Assembly (NCBI GenBank): GCA_017871115.1
Contig: JAFCIZ010000011.1
Span: 203,501 to 267,500, forward strand
Reading direction: 5' to 3'
DNA: 64,000 bases
DNA from: Cunninghamella blakesleeana
Lineage: Eukaryota > Mucoromycota > Mucoromycetes > Mucorales > Cunninghamellaceae
The position numbers were made by a program, and so were the translations under genes. The notes beneath the pieces were generated by a model. It was not told the origin of the DNA. It did not search any database and was given only the letters and a program-made list of their open reading frames with translations. Positions 21,482 to 33,800 of the stretch are shown here, piece after piece (the stretch's first letter is position 1; each line of letters opens with the position of its first letter).

Positions 21482-22130
21482 ATAAACCACTATTTTAATG
21501 AAATTTTAAAATTGATATGTAAAAACTTACCTTATAGTGATCTTGTTAAATGTATGTTAGCCAAAAACAAATGACATATAGTCAGTTCAATAACTTTTTT
21601 TCGTTTTCTTTTTTTTTTATCAAACATAAAATTTTCATTATAGAAAACAACTATGCAGTTTCATTGTATTTGAAATAACTTATTTGTAACTTGGTTCCCC
21701 ATAATATATTAGATGGATTTTTTGAGAATGGTTATTAAAAAAGCTGATTTTAAATTTTTATATGATATCTGATTTAATATAAGTTATAATAACCAACAAA
21801 AATTATTATATTGTATAGTTGGTGATTTCATTTTTTCTAAGCTGTCAAGCTGTCTTAAGTAGATAGAGCCTCTATTTTGATATACTCTATACAATAAACA
21901 GTAGTATCAATATGTTCAGCCTTGCAGCAATTATAAATAACTTAAAATATGTATAAAGAGTTATGTATTATGGATATATCATCACAATTGAAGTAAAATA
22001 ATAATAACAATAATAATAATATGACTGTTTTCTTCAATATTGGAAGAACAATCGACCACAAAAACTAAATATAATTAACTCTTTATTCTTTTAATTTAAT
22101 TATAATATACCAGCAACAATAGTATATAAT
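21482..22130 (+). pseudogene. F-box/LRR pseudogene, second with TGA at position 31
   Basis: Lies 50 bp after copy 4 in the same direction. The start codon position reads ATA (21482-21484), the next codons give a recognisable F-box (NEILKLICKNL), and codon 31 (21572-21574) is TGA followed by CAT ATA, as in the pseudogene at 15231. Later patches match KQLCSF, the ITFSELPNW block (21820-21850) and the QYVQPxxNY block (21910-21935). Frameshifts are numerous; the 3' boundary is approximate. Confidence 0.65.
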
Positions 22131-22376
22131 ATAGAAAAATACAAATGAATAAAAAAAAAGATAGTACTAATATTTTATTATATTTGAAGTTATTTTGTAT
22201 TTTTTATTTTTTATTTAAAATGATTTTTTTTTAAAGCCATACAAGAAAGTTGAATACCTTATACATGTAGATATATAAGTGTATTTTATTTGTATAGGTA
22301 TTGTATCGCTTGTAAATATATATAATAACAATAATAATATACTATATGGATCAAAAACAAAATTCAAAATTTTTGA
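22131..22376. other. Spacer downstream of the first cysteine-rich peptide gene
   Basis: AT-rich sequence; presumed 3' untranslated region of the minus-strand peptide gene. No other feature is seen. Confidence 0.4.
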
Positions 22377-22532
22377 CTATTCTTGACAACAAAACCAACA
22401 TTCACCATACTGCATATTTCCCCAGCCGGGTACACAATCTAATGGGACAGGTGAGCAGACACCAACTTCACAGTCGCCTTGAGCATTGTTCATCAAAAGT
22501 TGAAACAATAAAATCAGTAAATAAATATTCAT
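22377..22532 (-). CDS. Small secreted six-cysteine peptide 1
   Basis: 51 aa. The first about 18 residues (MNIYLLILLF QLLMNNAQG) are a clear signal peptide, leaving a mature peptide of about 32 residues with six cysteines: C21, C26, C33, C45, C48 and C49. Spacing is C-x4-C-x6-C-x11-C-x2-C-C, with ECWFCCQE at the C-terminus. The codons are GC-richer than the flanking DNA, as expected for real coding sequence. The ATG lies in AAAAATGAAT context with TATA-like sequence upstream (22545-22570). It shares layout and the CWxCC ending with the peptide at 23125-23286. Three disulfides are likely, so an extracellular stable peptide is inferred; no function or known family is recognised. Confidence 0.6.
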   Translation of the reverse strand: MNIYLLILLFQLLMNNAQGDCEVGVCSPVPLDCVPGWGNMQYGECWFCCQE

Positions 22533-23124
22533 TTTTTAATTTTGTATATATATTTTTCAAAAAAGATTATAGTTTTTATAGTTTATAATATAAAAGAAAG
22601 AAGAATAATTTTTTTTTACACGTTTATATATAAAATTATTTATATAATATATATATAGAATTACGAATATAAAGGGAGGGTGTATGACCTAGAATTCTTC
22701 CCCTTCAATATAAATTTCTATATTGTTTTTATTATTCTATATATTTTAAATAGAATAGAATCTCTTTTTTTTTAAAGTTATTCAAGTAGAATATAAAGAA
22801 TCATCTATACTAAAAATAATATTAATATTAATGCTAATAAATATATAAAAATTGACAGTCATAGCTAATTGACTGAATCTCATTGTAGTTTCTATTTACA
22901 CAAATAGCTTCTTCACTCATTATAAAGTAGAATTTTAAATTTATGATAATATATATATTTTATTTAATAGCAAAAAAGAAAAAAAAAATAGAATACGAGT
23001 ATTATTCTTAAAAAATAAAAAATACTTGTCGCACATTGATAGCTATTTTCTTAATTTTTTTGCAAGTGTCGGCAAAAAGGAAGGTTTATTCTTGGGAAAT
23101 AAATTGAAGGAGAGAAAGAAAAGC
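22533..23124. other. Spacer between the two cysteine-rich peptide genes
   Basis: AT-rich, with (TA)-rich promoter-like sequence next to 22532. A 28-codon minus-strand ORF near 22840-22923 has two cysteines but no signal peptide; I do not call it a gene. Confidence 0.4.
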
Positions 23125-23286
23125 TTATTTACTACAACATAACCAACAATTGTCAGCGATTTTTTTTTCATAAGAACCATCAACGCATTTAGGTTTATGA
23201 GGAGCACATTTATTAGAACAAAGTTCACCAAAAGCCAATCCATTCATAATGGAAATAGCAACAAATAGAAGTAATCCAAGCTTCAT
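23125..23286 (-). CDS. Small secreted six-cysteine peptide 2
   Basis: 53 aa. Signal peptide at residues 1-20 (MKLGLLLFVAISIMNGLAFG). The mature part of about 33 residues has six cysteines, C23, C27, C34, C47, C50 and C51, spaced C-x3-C-x6-C-x12-C-x2-C-C and ending NCWLCCSK. This is the same plan as the peptide at 22377-22532, in tandem orientation 590 bp away; other positions have diverged widely except the CAPHKPKC/CSPVPLDC-like middle and the CWxCC end. A longer overlapping ORF in another frame (23043-23243) lacks this structure and is taken as a shadow. Extracellular peptide of unknown function. Confidence 0.65.
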   Translation of the reverse strand: MKLGLLLFVAISIMNGLAFGELCSNKCAPHKPKCVDGSYEKKIADNCWLCCSK

Positions 23287-23934
23287 TTTTTATTATTATA
23301 AATAAAAGAAAGAAAACGAAGAAAAAAAAAATATAAATCACTTATTTTATATCCTAATCACTTGAGCTCTTCTCCTACTTTTCAATCTATTATTAACTTT
23401 TACATAAAATAGAAACTTGTCTAGAACTTGGCCACTAAATAAGATTATTCCCCTTAGTTGTATAAAAAAATTTCTCTTAATGTTTTATATATAAAATAAA
23501 ATAAAAAATTAAAATTAAAGCTCAGTTATTTTTAAACCCTCCTCTCCTCCTTTTTTACTTTATTCACAGAAATGGACCCATTATACCATAGTATCCATCC
23601 TTTATATATATATCTACATTGTATATCGATACATATATTTGAAATGATAAATTATTAAGCTAGAGTTACATAAGCCAGTAATTAAGTTAAATACAAAGTA
23701 AATAATAGTAATCACATATGAAATAGCTACAAAAATAAGATAATATACCAATTAGCCAATCATTTTTTCTATAATCTATCCATTAAAATTAATGCATAGT
23801 TTCTTTTATATATATATATATATGTATATATATGTGCGTGTATCTAGTCGTATTTTTAAAATAATATATACCTAGTTATATTAATATACACTAGCTTCTT
23901 TATAAAAGATTTTATCGGTAGCGTATTTATATTC
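23287..23934. promoter_or_regulatory. Upstream region of the cysteine-rich peptide gene
   Basis: AT-rich intergenic DNA with a (TA)n stretch at about 23808-23835. Nothing else is recognised. Confidence 0.4.
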
Positions 23935-24920
23935 CAAATGAAGGATTGCTAATAAAGGAATCTTAGCATTATCTAGAATGTAGCGTATACTCAATGGGAA
24001 TAGTTGATTCAGTAATGGATATTTTCCCTTTAATTACTAATTTGATTTCTAATATTGAGTTGGTAGACGTTTTTTTAAAGCCATATGCTATAAGTCTTAA
24101 AGGATTAAAGTGTAATTCTTCTAAAGATAAATAGAAATATTTGACGTATTTTATTTTTAATTTTTTCAAGATGACATTGTTTGAAAAAGATTATCGAACC
24201 CATTTTCCATAATAATTTCACAATCATTAAAAATCAAGTTTATTAATTAATATACTAAATGAAATTATTATAATTAAATGAATCTTTTTTTTTTCTTTGT
24301 TTTATCAATTTATGTATAAGGCTACTATCATCTTCACTAACGTTTATAAAGCCCCAGCTGTGAATATGTTTATCATTTATAAATTTGTAATCTCATTACA
24401 GTCAGCAAAATTAAATTACGAAAAGCATCTAACCAATCAGATGTATAAAAGTATTATATTTTGATAATAGCTTTATTTATTTCTAATTCTTTAATAGAAG
24501 TTGATAATATTGTAGCACATTTCGTGGTAAACAATTATATGGGGTATTTCTACTGAAATTTAGAGATAATGATAAATAAATCAAATGGTGAAAAAATAAA
24601 ATATGCTGTAGTTTAACTTTGTTTATAATGCCATCATAATAAAAATCAATATTAGGTTGGTCAGGTATATTAATAAAAAAAATGTCGAGTTTTGCTGTGA
24701 AGAATACCAAGTAAATTATTATAAAATGATAAAAATGTAAGTTGTGTATTTTTTACAAATACAAGTTATATCATTTGTTTCATAAACTGTATTTCAATAG
24801 CTGTGAAAGATTTAGGTTAAAAGATAAATCAGTTCCAATTTTTGCATATGCTTAATAAAATAAAAAAGATCTTTGTGGTAAAAGAGCAAGTATATTGTTT
24901 ATTAATTCAATAGGCAAAAA
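23935..24920 (-). pseudogene. Old, strongly decayed F-box/LRR copy
   Basis: Read on the minus strand, 24915-24790 resembles an F-box start (PIELINNILALLPQRSFL then a stop). The fragment 24710-24483 contains LRR-like text (HHLIYLSLSLNF...NVLQYYQLLLKN). Around 24440 a SDWLDAF-like block corresponds to the family's WLDxxPNL block, with frameshifts, and 24169-23969 gives a C-terminal-like fragment. The order matches the F-box/LRR family but identity is low and stops are many, so the call is tentative. Confidence 0.4.
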
Positions 24921-27900
24921 TCCCTTTTTTTTAAAAAAAAATCTGGGTTTTAAAAATGCATTCTAGCATAGTTCCATTTATAGATTTATACACATAAAAA
25001 GGTGTATTAAAGGTCTGTTAGGATTACACCAATCGATTCCTGTATATGGTACCACACACACACCAGTAAAATTTTTATAAACTATCTTGGATCTTTTTTT
25101 TTTTCATAACGTAGCAATTGTTTTGAATTACAATACATTTTATTAAAATCAATATAAAACCAAAACCAACTTATAATTAACTGAAGGCCCGATATTTTTC
25201 AATATTTATTTGCCTTTGTTTATATTATCAGCTTTTTATATTAAATGGATAAGCTTGTATTGATTGTTATCACACGGCAACGGGCAATTTTTTAATGAAT
25301 GACCGGGAAATTACTTTCTCTAACTCTATAAAAGTAATAAAAATTTATGATTTAATTCGTAGAAACTAGTTGATATATACAGTAGTTTAGTTCTTTGATC
25401 TAATTGATTAACTTTGCCTCATACTATACTGAGTTTATAAGATATTATCATAACAATAATAATAAAAAAGGAATATAGTTATGGTGAAGTTGAAAAAAAA
25501 ATTGATAGTAATGAGATTTATTTTCATAATAGAATCAATCAAAGGTGAGAACAACAGGTTATCCTGAATATAATAAAGAAAATATTCATTAAAAAAATTG
25601 GGATTGCAATATGTAATTTTTCGTTTTCGTTGTGGGCTGAATTCGATTTTTTAAAGAATATTCTCACCGCTATCATATTGATATCATATATATTTAATAA
25701 AATCTATTCACTTCCAATTCAATATTCAAATAACAGCAATAGTTAACTACAATTTACATTTAATTCATGTATTCTCCATCTTGACTTAGTCCACCTGTAT
25801 AAATATATAGCTTTATCCTATTACCATTAGTAATTTTTGGGTTACATTTTGGGAAAAAAGCTATGAAATGATAGAGAAAAGAAAAGTAATAATTTAGAAA
25901 GGATTATGGTGGGAACCGTTGCTAATATAATCTTTTCAGGGAAATAATATTTATTGCCTATTAAAAAATTCAATACAAGTTGTTTTCATCAAAATGAAAA
26001 AGATTTTCTTTCGTAAATTTACTCTAAACTTTTGGCAATATATGGATAAAGATATATTTTATTTGAATTAAACTAGCAAGTATATTTAACTTGATATAGG
26101 GATGATTTTGATCATCAGCATCAATAACATCATTACCATATTTGTGGCATATATAAAAACATAGAAATTGTCTATATTTATTTTTAATAAAAAAAAGGAA
26201 TATTAGCATAAATAAAAAATTGACATAAAGTAAAAATAATAAAATGTGGCTAAAACTATAAATATATAATGAAAAGGACAATGTGGGATAGATGGCGCAT
26301 TATTATTCGTAAATTAATATATATATATATATAGAAATAATGACATATTATAATAAAGAAAATGAAGAAAAAGAAGAAAAGATGAAGCATATTTAAAGAA
26401 TGTGGATCTAATAAAGCTTTACTATTCGTAAACTATAAAATAGCAAATATTACAAAATTAGGAATTTGATGAACATATATATAGATTTACCCTTTAATCA
26501 ATAAAAATGCTTCAACATATCCACATGAATTGGTTCTATACCTTTTTATATATGATCATCATTCCATTTTAAAATTAAGCATGTAATCGATTAAGGGGAA
26601 TCCATCTTTTATTTTTTAAAATAATAATAATAATAATAATAATAATAAAGCTAATAACAAATAAAAAAATAATATTATTTACACGACCCATTTTAATAAA
26701 GTCATCCGAAATCCTTTTTTATTTTTATTTTTTTCAAGCACAAACAATTTTACTATTTATTTAGCACGTGTGTTTTATAAATTTTGATTAGATATAAAGT
26801 ATAAAAATACATAAAATAATAGATGAAATAAACATATAGATATATATAAAAAAGTTATTAAAGGAGGGAAAAAGAAGCTTTTTTTTAATATATATTTTAT
26901 TATAAACAAATAATAATAATAATTATATCTGTTGTAATCTATTATTATTTTTCGCGATAAGTTAAAAAGATAGCTTATCCTCTCATTCCCTCTTTTCGCT
27001 CTTATTTCCTCGATTATTATTTACCTATCTTTTGGTACGAATTTATTGTGTGAATTACCAAATGTTTGGATTTTTTCTATATCTTATCAAGATGATAGAA
27101 TTATATTTCGATATGTATATAAAGGAGAAGACTGGGGGGAGGAGAGAGAGTGGAGTAAAAGTTTTTTTTTTTTTTTTTTTGAGTGTGGTGAATTATCATT
27201 TATACTTGAATGTTATCAAAAAAAAGAACGATAATTATTGGTTAATAAATTAAGCGTAAACATTAACATATGAAAAATAAAGGAGATAGTTATAGCGCTT
27301 TTTTTTTTTTTTTGGGTAGAATCATTCATTTATAAAATGATGTTATTCCTTTAAATAAACTAAAATCATTCAAACACTTTATTAAAATATATAAAGCAAG
27401 TATTACGAATTTTTTTATAATAAAAAAAAAATAGATGAAGGAAGATGATGATCGAAAAAAAAAAAAAGTGGTATTTTAAGGTTTTTTTTATTACTTTTTT
27501 TATATATAAGAATTTTATATATAAATTGAAAAATTTTTATATTATTGCATTTTGGGGGGAAGGGGGAGGATCGGGGATCAATTCCCCCCATTTTCGATGG
27601 ATTTACCCGAAATGAAATTAAGCTTTTTTAAATCCCCACGCTTTTCTTAGTATTATTTTTCAAATGGGTCCCTTATTTGTCCTGGAAGAAGAAAAATAGA
27701 AAAAAAGAATACATACTTAAAAAAATTTTTTTATTCATAAATAAATAAATGAAGTAAAAATATAAATTCAATAAATAAAACAAAAAATGAATGCAATATA
27801 AGGAATGAAATAAAAACATAAATGATTAATAAATCCTAAATAAAATAAGGTAGTATAATAAATATATATATATATATATATATGAATGAATGATTAAATA

Positions 27901-28014
27901 AGAATATATAAAAAAGAATGGAAAGTGTTATGTAGACAGATTTGTATATGTATAAAGAATAAAAATATCTAAAAACAAATAAAAAAATATTAATGGGCTA
28001 TTATGTATGCATAT
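24921..28014. other. Long gene-poor AT-rich region
   Basis: No confident gene. Short coding-like scraps occur on the minus strand (near 26024-26170, CHKYGNDVIDADDQNHPYIK in one frame; near 25775-25810, YTGGLSQDGEYM), suggesting eroded genes, but no start, splice structure or family can be assigned. GATA-type motifs occur at 26955-26982. The part next to 28014 is the 3' flank of the GATA-factor gene, with a (TA)n run at 27862-27882. Confidence 0.4.
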
Positions 28015-29409
28015 TTAATACCAATAAGTAGGAGAGGGAGTAGCAGTAGCAGTAGTAGTAGTAGTATTAGTAGCGGAAGAATATAATATAGGTTGATTAT
28101 TGTGGTCATGTTGAAGTATAGAAGGTGGCATAGTTGATAATAAATATTGATGATCATCTAATATAGGTGGTATGGATGGTGGTTCATCTATTTGTTGTTG
28201 TTTTGATTTTTTCATATATTTATTATTTTTCTTTTTGTAATTCTTTTTTGTTAGTTTTTTTTCATAAACTTCTTCATATTCTTCATGTTCTTGTTCATCG
28301 TCTCCTTCTTCATTATCTTCTTGACTATTGTTTTTTTTGTTTCGATTTCGCTTTTTAATAACATCAGTTTTTAAAGCCAATGGACGAACGATCCCGTGTA
28401 GTTTTAAAAATAAACCACAAGCATTACATAAAGGTTGACCAAATTGATTTCTTCGCCATAATGGGGTATTAGTGGTATAACAGTTAGTACATTCGTTTGT
28501 TTCATCCTTGGATTTCTTCTTTTTGGTTCGTTTATATTTCTTTCTTGGTTTTTTATTTTTAGTCAATTTTTTATTTTCTTTCTTTTTAATCGTATTAAGC
28601 TCTTGCTTATCTTCGATAGAAGTTATATTCATGTGTGGATGGTAATCATTTTCTTCATTTTCATTTTCTAATCCAACCATTGGTATATTATCTTGGTTAT
28701 CAAAATAAGTATGTTGGTCTTCTTCATTAATACTTGATAAAGAGGAAGAAGTTGAAGTAGAGAAAGATTTAGTTGATACAGGTGGAGTAATGTTAGTAGT
28801 AGTATTATTATTTGTATCCATAAAGGATTGTTGATAAGGTGATGAAGAAGGTGTTGATGATGTTGATGAAGTAGAATAAGATGAAGATAATGAAGAAGTA
28901 GATGATAAAGAGCATGTTCTTAAAGTGGCAGTGTTAATGTTATTGCTGTTAGATGGATGAAGAATGGATTCCATGGAATGATAATCGTCCAAGATCCATT
29001 TAGTCAATAATGGATCATTATTAAATAAAGGAGATGTCGATGTGGATGAAGGCGTGGATGTAATGAATGGTTGAAAGGAAGGCTGCTGTTGATATTGATG
29101 ATGATTATTGTTATTCAACTTCATGCCAGTGATGGAGCTAGACTTCACCACGTGTATCGGTGATTGAAAATTAGTTTGATCAAAATAAGCAGAAGGATGT
29201 TTTTTAATATCTTGTTGATAATTCAAGTAATTATTAGTATTATTATTGTTATTATTATTTGCATGAGCCCATTCCATTGTGTTATCCATAGGATAGTTAT
29301 TTTGATGATGATGATGATGATGTGTTGGTATAGCATACATAGATGAAGATGATGGTTCTTTATGATCATTCATCATCATCGTTGGATAGACTTGATAATG
29401 ATTATACAT
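28015..29409 (-). CDS. GATA-type zinc-finger transcription factor
   Basis: 464 aa, intronless. One GATA finger, C307-x2-C310-x17-C328-x2-C331, with [16 protein letters not shown] and [21 protein letters not shown], the fungal nitrogen-regulator (AreA/Nit2/Gat1) type with a basic tail after the finger. It binds HGATAR DNA sites in the nucleus. The rest is low-complexity: His, Asn, Gln and Ser/Thr runs N-terminally, a long K-rich basic block before the finger, and an acidic E/D stretch after it. Having only one finger argues against a siderophore-regulator (SreA/Urbs1) type. The exact orthologue is not determined. Paired GATA sites in its own upstream region suggest autoregulation. It is divergent from TSC1; both touch nitrogen/TOR signalling, but adjacency alone proves nothing. 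Confidence 0.9.
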   Translation of the reverse strand: MYNHYQVYPTMMMNDHKEPSSSSMYAIPTHHHHHHQNNYPMDNTMEWAHANNNNNNNTNNYLNYQQDIKKHPSAYFDQTNFQSPIHVVKSSSITGMKLNNNNHHQYQQQPSFQPFITSTPSSTSTSPLFNNDPLLTKWILDDYHSMESILHPSNSNNINTATLRTCSLSSTSSLSSSYSTSSTSSTPSSSPYQQSFMDTNNNTTTNITPPVSTKSFSTSTSSSLSSINEEDQHTYFDNQDNIPMVGLENENEENDYHPHMNITSIEDKQELNTIKKKENKKLTKNKKPRKKYKRTKKKKSKDETNECTNCYTTNTPLWRRNQFGQPLCNACGLFLKLHGIVRPLALKTDVIKKRNRNKKNNSQEDNEEGDDEQEHEEYEEVYEKKLTKKNYKKKNNKYMKKSKQQQIDEPPSIPPILDDHQYLLSTMPPSILQHDHNNQPILYSSATNTTTTTATATPSPTYWY

Positions 29410-29773
29410 TTTTAAAATATAAAAATTAATAAAGAGTGAAAAGATACTTGAAAATTAAATATTAAAACAGAGTTATTAAAAAAAAAGAATTAAAATGATT
29501 ATAATTTTTTTTTTAAAAAAAAAAAGAGAGAGAGAGAAAGAGAGAAATGAAAGAGAAAGAAAGAAAGAAAAAAAGATTATTATTTTTTTTTTTTTTGTCA
29601 TTAAATAGATAAATGGTGAAATGTATACATTAAATGAACAAATTGGCTGATGTTTTATTAATTTAAAGTCAGAATAGATCGCCATAAACCTTTTCCTTTT
29701 TATTCTCTTTGTCTCTCATTTTACTCCTTAATGATTATATATAAATTATATAATAAAGAAAATAACAGAAAGA

Positions 29774-29787
29774 TTATCAATTGATAA
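29774..29787. promoter_or_regulatory. Palindromic double GATA site
   Basis: TTATCAATTGATAA is a perfect 14-bp palindrome holding two HGATAR half sites in opposite directions with a 4-bp AATT centre. It lies upstream of a gene that encodes a GATA-binding factor, so autoregulation is a reasonable inference. In such AT-rich DNA a chance match is possible. Confidence 0.45.
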
Positions 29788-30809
29788 ATAAAATCACTTT
29801 TTTGTTTATAACCATATTTTTTTACCCTGCTTATTTTCGATTACCATTGACCGTTATTCATTTATCTATATAAGAATATATACATTTTTCTATCTTCTAA
29901 TCCATTATCTACCTTTTCATAGTTTTACAATCAAACGAGATCACATGGTTATGATGTATATCTATGCTTTTTTAATATGTATTAAACCGTTTCTTTACAA
30001 AAAGAATTTAATCCTTTATCCATTTTCTATTTATTTTCTTTTTGCATGTGATCATAAATGTAAATTATTATAATTTAAACGTATTTTTTCTTATTATTAT
30101 TTTTTTTTGACATAAATCCCGATATATATAAATCACCTCCTCCCCCCATCCATTTTTAATACCATTTTTTACCACTTTTATTTTTTTTTTAATCTCTCAA
30201 CCAATAAAAAGAGACACGTTTTTATATCCTATCTGATAAGCAGAATTATGAAAAAAGAGGGAAAAAAAAATGTTATTTTTTAAATACATAAACGAGTAGA
30301 AAAATAAAAATGTAAAGCAATAAAAATAAAGTTACTTTTGTTTTTTTTATTATTATTGCGTATTATTTTTTTAAAAAATATAAAAAGATGAATATAATAT
30401 CACGCGATTTCCCGTAAATTTTTTTACATACTTACAGAGAGATGAAAATTTATTAATAGATAAATAATAAAAATTTTTATGTACTCTGACTAATAATGAT
30501 ATATATTTTTATATCTCTCATTACATACATATATGTATATATATGTTTATATATAAAATTAATAGTAATAAAAAAAGAGAGATCTTTATTATATAACTCA
30601 AATTTAAATAAAATTAACTCAATGAAACGAGAAATGTTCCCAAAATGGATTTAATGGTTTTACTTGAGCAATTTCATTCTACGTAATTTTATATTTTGTT
30701 TTTTTATAATGGCTCAGACACCTAACTAGGTGAAAATAAATCCCTAGCGGAATTTGAAATTTCAAAAAATTCTTACTTTTTTTTTGCATGTTTGGCGGTT
30801 GGTGGTAGT

Positions 30810-30811
<2 letters not shown>

Positions 30812-30847
<36 letters not shown>
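30812..30847 (+). repeat. Poly(T) run, 36 nt, before TSC1
   Basis: Uninterrupted T homopolymer 34 bp before the TSC1 start codon; poly(dA:dT) tracts exclude nucleosomes in fungi, so it may be a promoter element. Confidence 0.7.
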
Positions 30848-30881
30848 CACTTTATTATTATTGTTGTTTTATTATATATAA

Positions 30882-33800
30882 ATGGTTACTCTAAAAGATA
30901 TACTGAAATCTATTACTCAGTCTATTAAACAAGTTTCACCAAAGCAATCACTTTCTATTGATCAAGAAGAAAAAAATTATGATAATAGTGTATCTTTAAT
31001 AGAACAATATAAACTAGATGGACAAAAAACCTTGGATTTGATTGAAAAATATATGGATGAACATCCTTATTTAACCAAAAATAACACCACCACTACCAGC
31101 AATACTACGACTATTAATAATAATAATAATAATATTACAACCAATGATAATGTTGCTTTAAATACCAATAATACAATCATACAAATGACAACACCTACTA
31201 TACCTTCCAACGTTACTCAAACAGTTGCAAATGCTCTTGTAAATACCCTTTCCTTAACCAATGCAACTTCGTCTACTTTAGCATCTTCTTCTGCTACCAC
31301 TGCTGTTAATACCGCTATACCATATACACCAACTTTAATTTCTTCTACTGCTACTAATAATATAAATAATAACTCTTCTTCAACATCTACACCAACTACA
31401 CCTGGATCCATATCTCAACCTATGAATCCATTAATAGAGGAAGATATAGAAACCAGTCAATTAATTGATAAGTTTAATGTTGATTTATATAATCTATATA
31501 ATACCAGTATTCATTCATCATCGTCCAATAATAATAATAATAATACCTCAGCAGCAACAACAACACAAGGATCTATGAAACATACCACTATTATATCATG
31601 TTCGCCTGAAGCTGAAAAGTTACATCATCAACAATTTTTATTTTTATGTTATTATCATGCATTATTGCCAATCTTGGGCCCTCAACGATTTTTCACTACT
31701 TTTTGGTATACAAAAGTTATTCAGCCTATTTTATCCACCTCTTCTTATATTGAACCCATTAAAAAAATAGCAAGGGATATTGTTAGTACTAGTTTATGTA
31801 TTGAACAACAATTGCTACGTCGCCATCGTCTTCGTCTAGCTACAACTGCAGCTACAACAATACCAACTACACATGGAGTATACGCTACACAAATCATCCA
31901 AGCTTATTTGGAATGGATTCATTTAAGAGAAAAAAGAAGACAAGAAAAAAAAACCACCCATGTAGCTAAAAACAACAACAATGATGATATTCGATTACAA
32001 CATCAATTATTATTAGACATGGAACAGGAAGAATGGTCATGTAACTTAAAATTGATCTTGATGACTTTGGGTGCACAAGAAACCAAAACGTTTTTTTATT
32101 TATTAAATGATTATTTTCAATCCAGTCAACATCGTTTACAGATTGTCTATTTATTTAGTGAATTTATGCTAAGAAAACGAACCCATGCACATGAAATTTT
32201 GGAAACGCCATTATTCGATAGTATGTTGAAATCTTTAATGTATGATAATTCTACTACGTTAATTGCCATATCTGTGACTAACATGATCATGTTATTGCCA
32301 AGAATTTGTACCTCTTTACAACCTTATTTACCAAAACTATTTTATATTTTTGCAAGAGCCATCTCATGGGATCAATTAAGAGACTTGAGAAAAAAAAGAA
32401 AATATCAAAAGGAAGAAGAAGAAAAAAGATATTACCAACAACAAGAAGAGGATGATAAGGAAGATATGGCTGCTTCTACAACAACAACAATGATGATTCA
32501 GCTCCCTGATGGAACAATATGGGATTGTGCTGATTTTACTTTTTCTAAATTAGCTGCACCACCTTCTAACCCTCAAACAGGTCCCTTTTTTACAGCTTTA
32601 TATGGTTTATACCCATGTCAATTCCTCCACTTTTTACATAAGCCTTATCTGTATTTTGAAAAAGTGGGATTCCAAGTACCTGAAGAATTTGATGAAGATA
32701 TGTTTCGTAATAGAGTTATTAATCATCATGTATCAAGACATATGTTACATCCAAATTTAGTTACTATGGATTTGGATCAAGAAGTTGTGGATCGATCAAG
32801 ATGGATGAAAATGGAACCTCCCGATGTCATTGCTCGTATCATGAGTTTGGATTTAACGAATGCAGCTTCTAGGGTGGCTTTTTATAAAAACAATCATCAT
32901 CATCGTCATTATGATCATCATGAAGAAGAAAACAGTACAGAGGATGGGGGAAAGGGGGATTTAATTAGTTCAATGGATTTATTGGATACTACTTTATGGA
33001 ATACATCACCATCTACAGATCATGAAGAAGAAGATAAAGAGGATGAAAAAAAGGGAAAAAAAAAGGAAAAAGAAATCGAAAAAGAGGAAATATCTACATT
33101 TAATGATATACATCATGATCAACCTTCTACATCAATCAGCAATCAATCTATGATGAATAATATTCTACAATTAAATCGTGCATTAAAAAGTGGAACAGAA
33201 GTGTTAATTGGGGATGATATATGGGATGCTCATTTGGAAAAAATTACATCTCCTTTTGCTACAACTCCCACTACTACTAACACACCTACCACTTCATCAT
33301 CAGATACTTTATTAACGACAAGTATTCCTATTAATTTTAAAAAAGGAAATAACAACAATAGTAATAGCGAAGAACAAAAGGAAACCCTTGACACATTAGG
33401 AAAAAATCAATTATTTTTATTATCCTCTTCACCAATTGATTCCAAAGATCCACATAACAATGAAACTAAATTATTAATAGCTGCATTAAAAAGAGAAGTG
33501 TTACTATTAAGAAATGAATTGAATTTTGAATTATTTTTAAAACAACAGCATTTACAGCACATTGCCAGATTACATCGGGAACATATTATGGATAGTACTG
33601 TGGAAGCTGAACGACAACAGTTATATAATACCAACCGGATGTTGAAAGCACAGTTAGAAAAGACCACATTATTATTGGACCAAATGAAATCAGAAACTGT
33701 TTTGACAAAACAAAAACATATTAAATGGGAAGATGAACAATCTAATAAATTAAGAGGATATCGTGAAGCTAGAAAGGAATGGCAGGCTCATATGGAAAAA

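Larger units (their letters stand above)
29410..30881. promoter_or_regulatory. Divergent promoter between GATA factor and TSC1
   Basis: Contains a perfect palindromic GATA pair TTATCAATTGATAA at 29774-29787, 365 bp upstream of the GATA-factor ATG, another consensus site ATCTGATAAG at 30231-30240, and CCAAT at 30200-30204. Also a T(n)A(n) palindrome (29505-29525) and a 36-nt poly(T) at 30812-30847 directly before the TSC1 start. No ORF of interest. Confidence 0.55.

Noticed and set aside
15321..21574. TGA recoded as tryptophan
   Set aside because: The two TGA codons at a Trp position are in copies with many other stops and frameshifts, while intact genes in the window use TGG for Trp and end with ordinary stops.
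15231..21574. Repeat-induced point mutation as cause of the F-box pseudogene lesions
   Set aside because: Some changes are G-to-A (ATG to ATA, TGG to TGA), but the adjacent TAT to CAT change is the opposite direction, and near-identical copies persist without mutation.
23043..23243. 66-residue reverse-strand ORF
   Set aside because: Overlaps the six-cysteine peptide in another frame and lacks a signal peptide with a coherent mature part.
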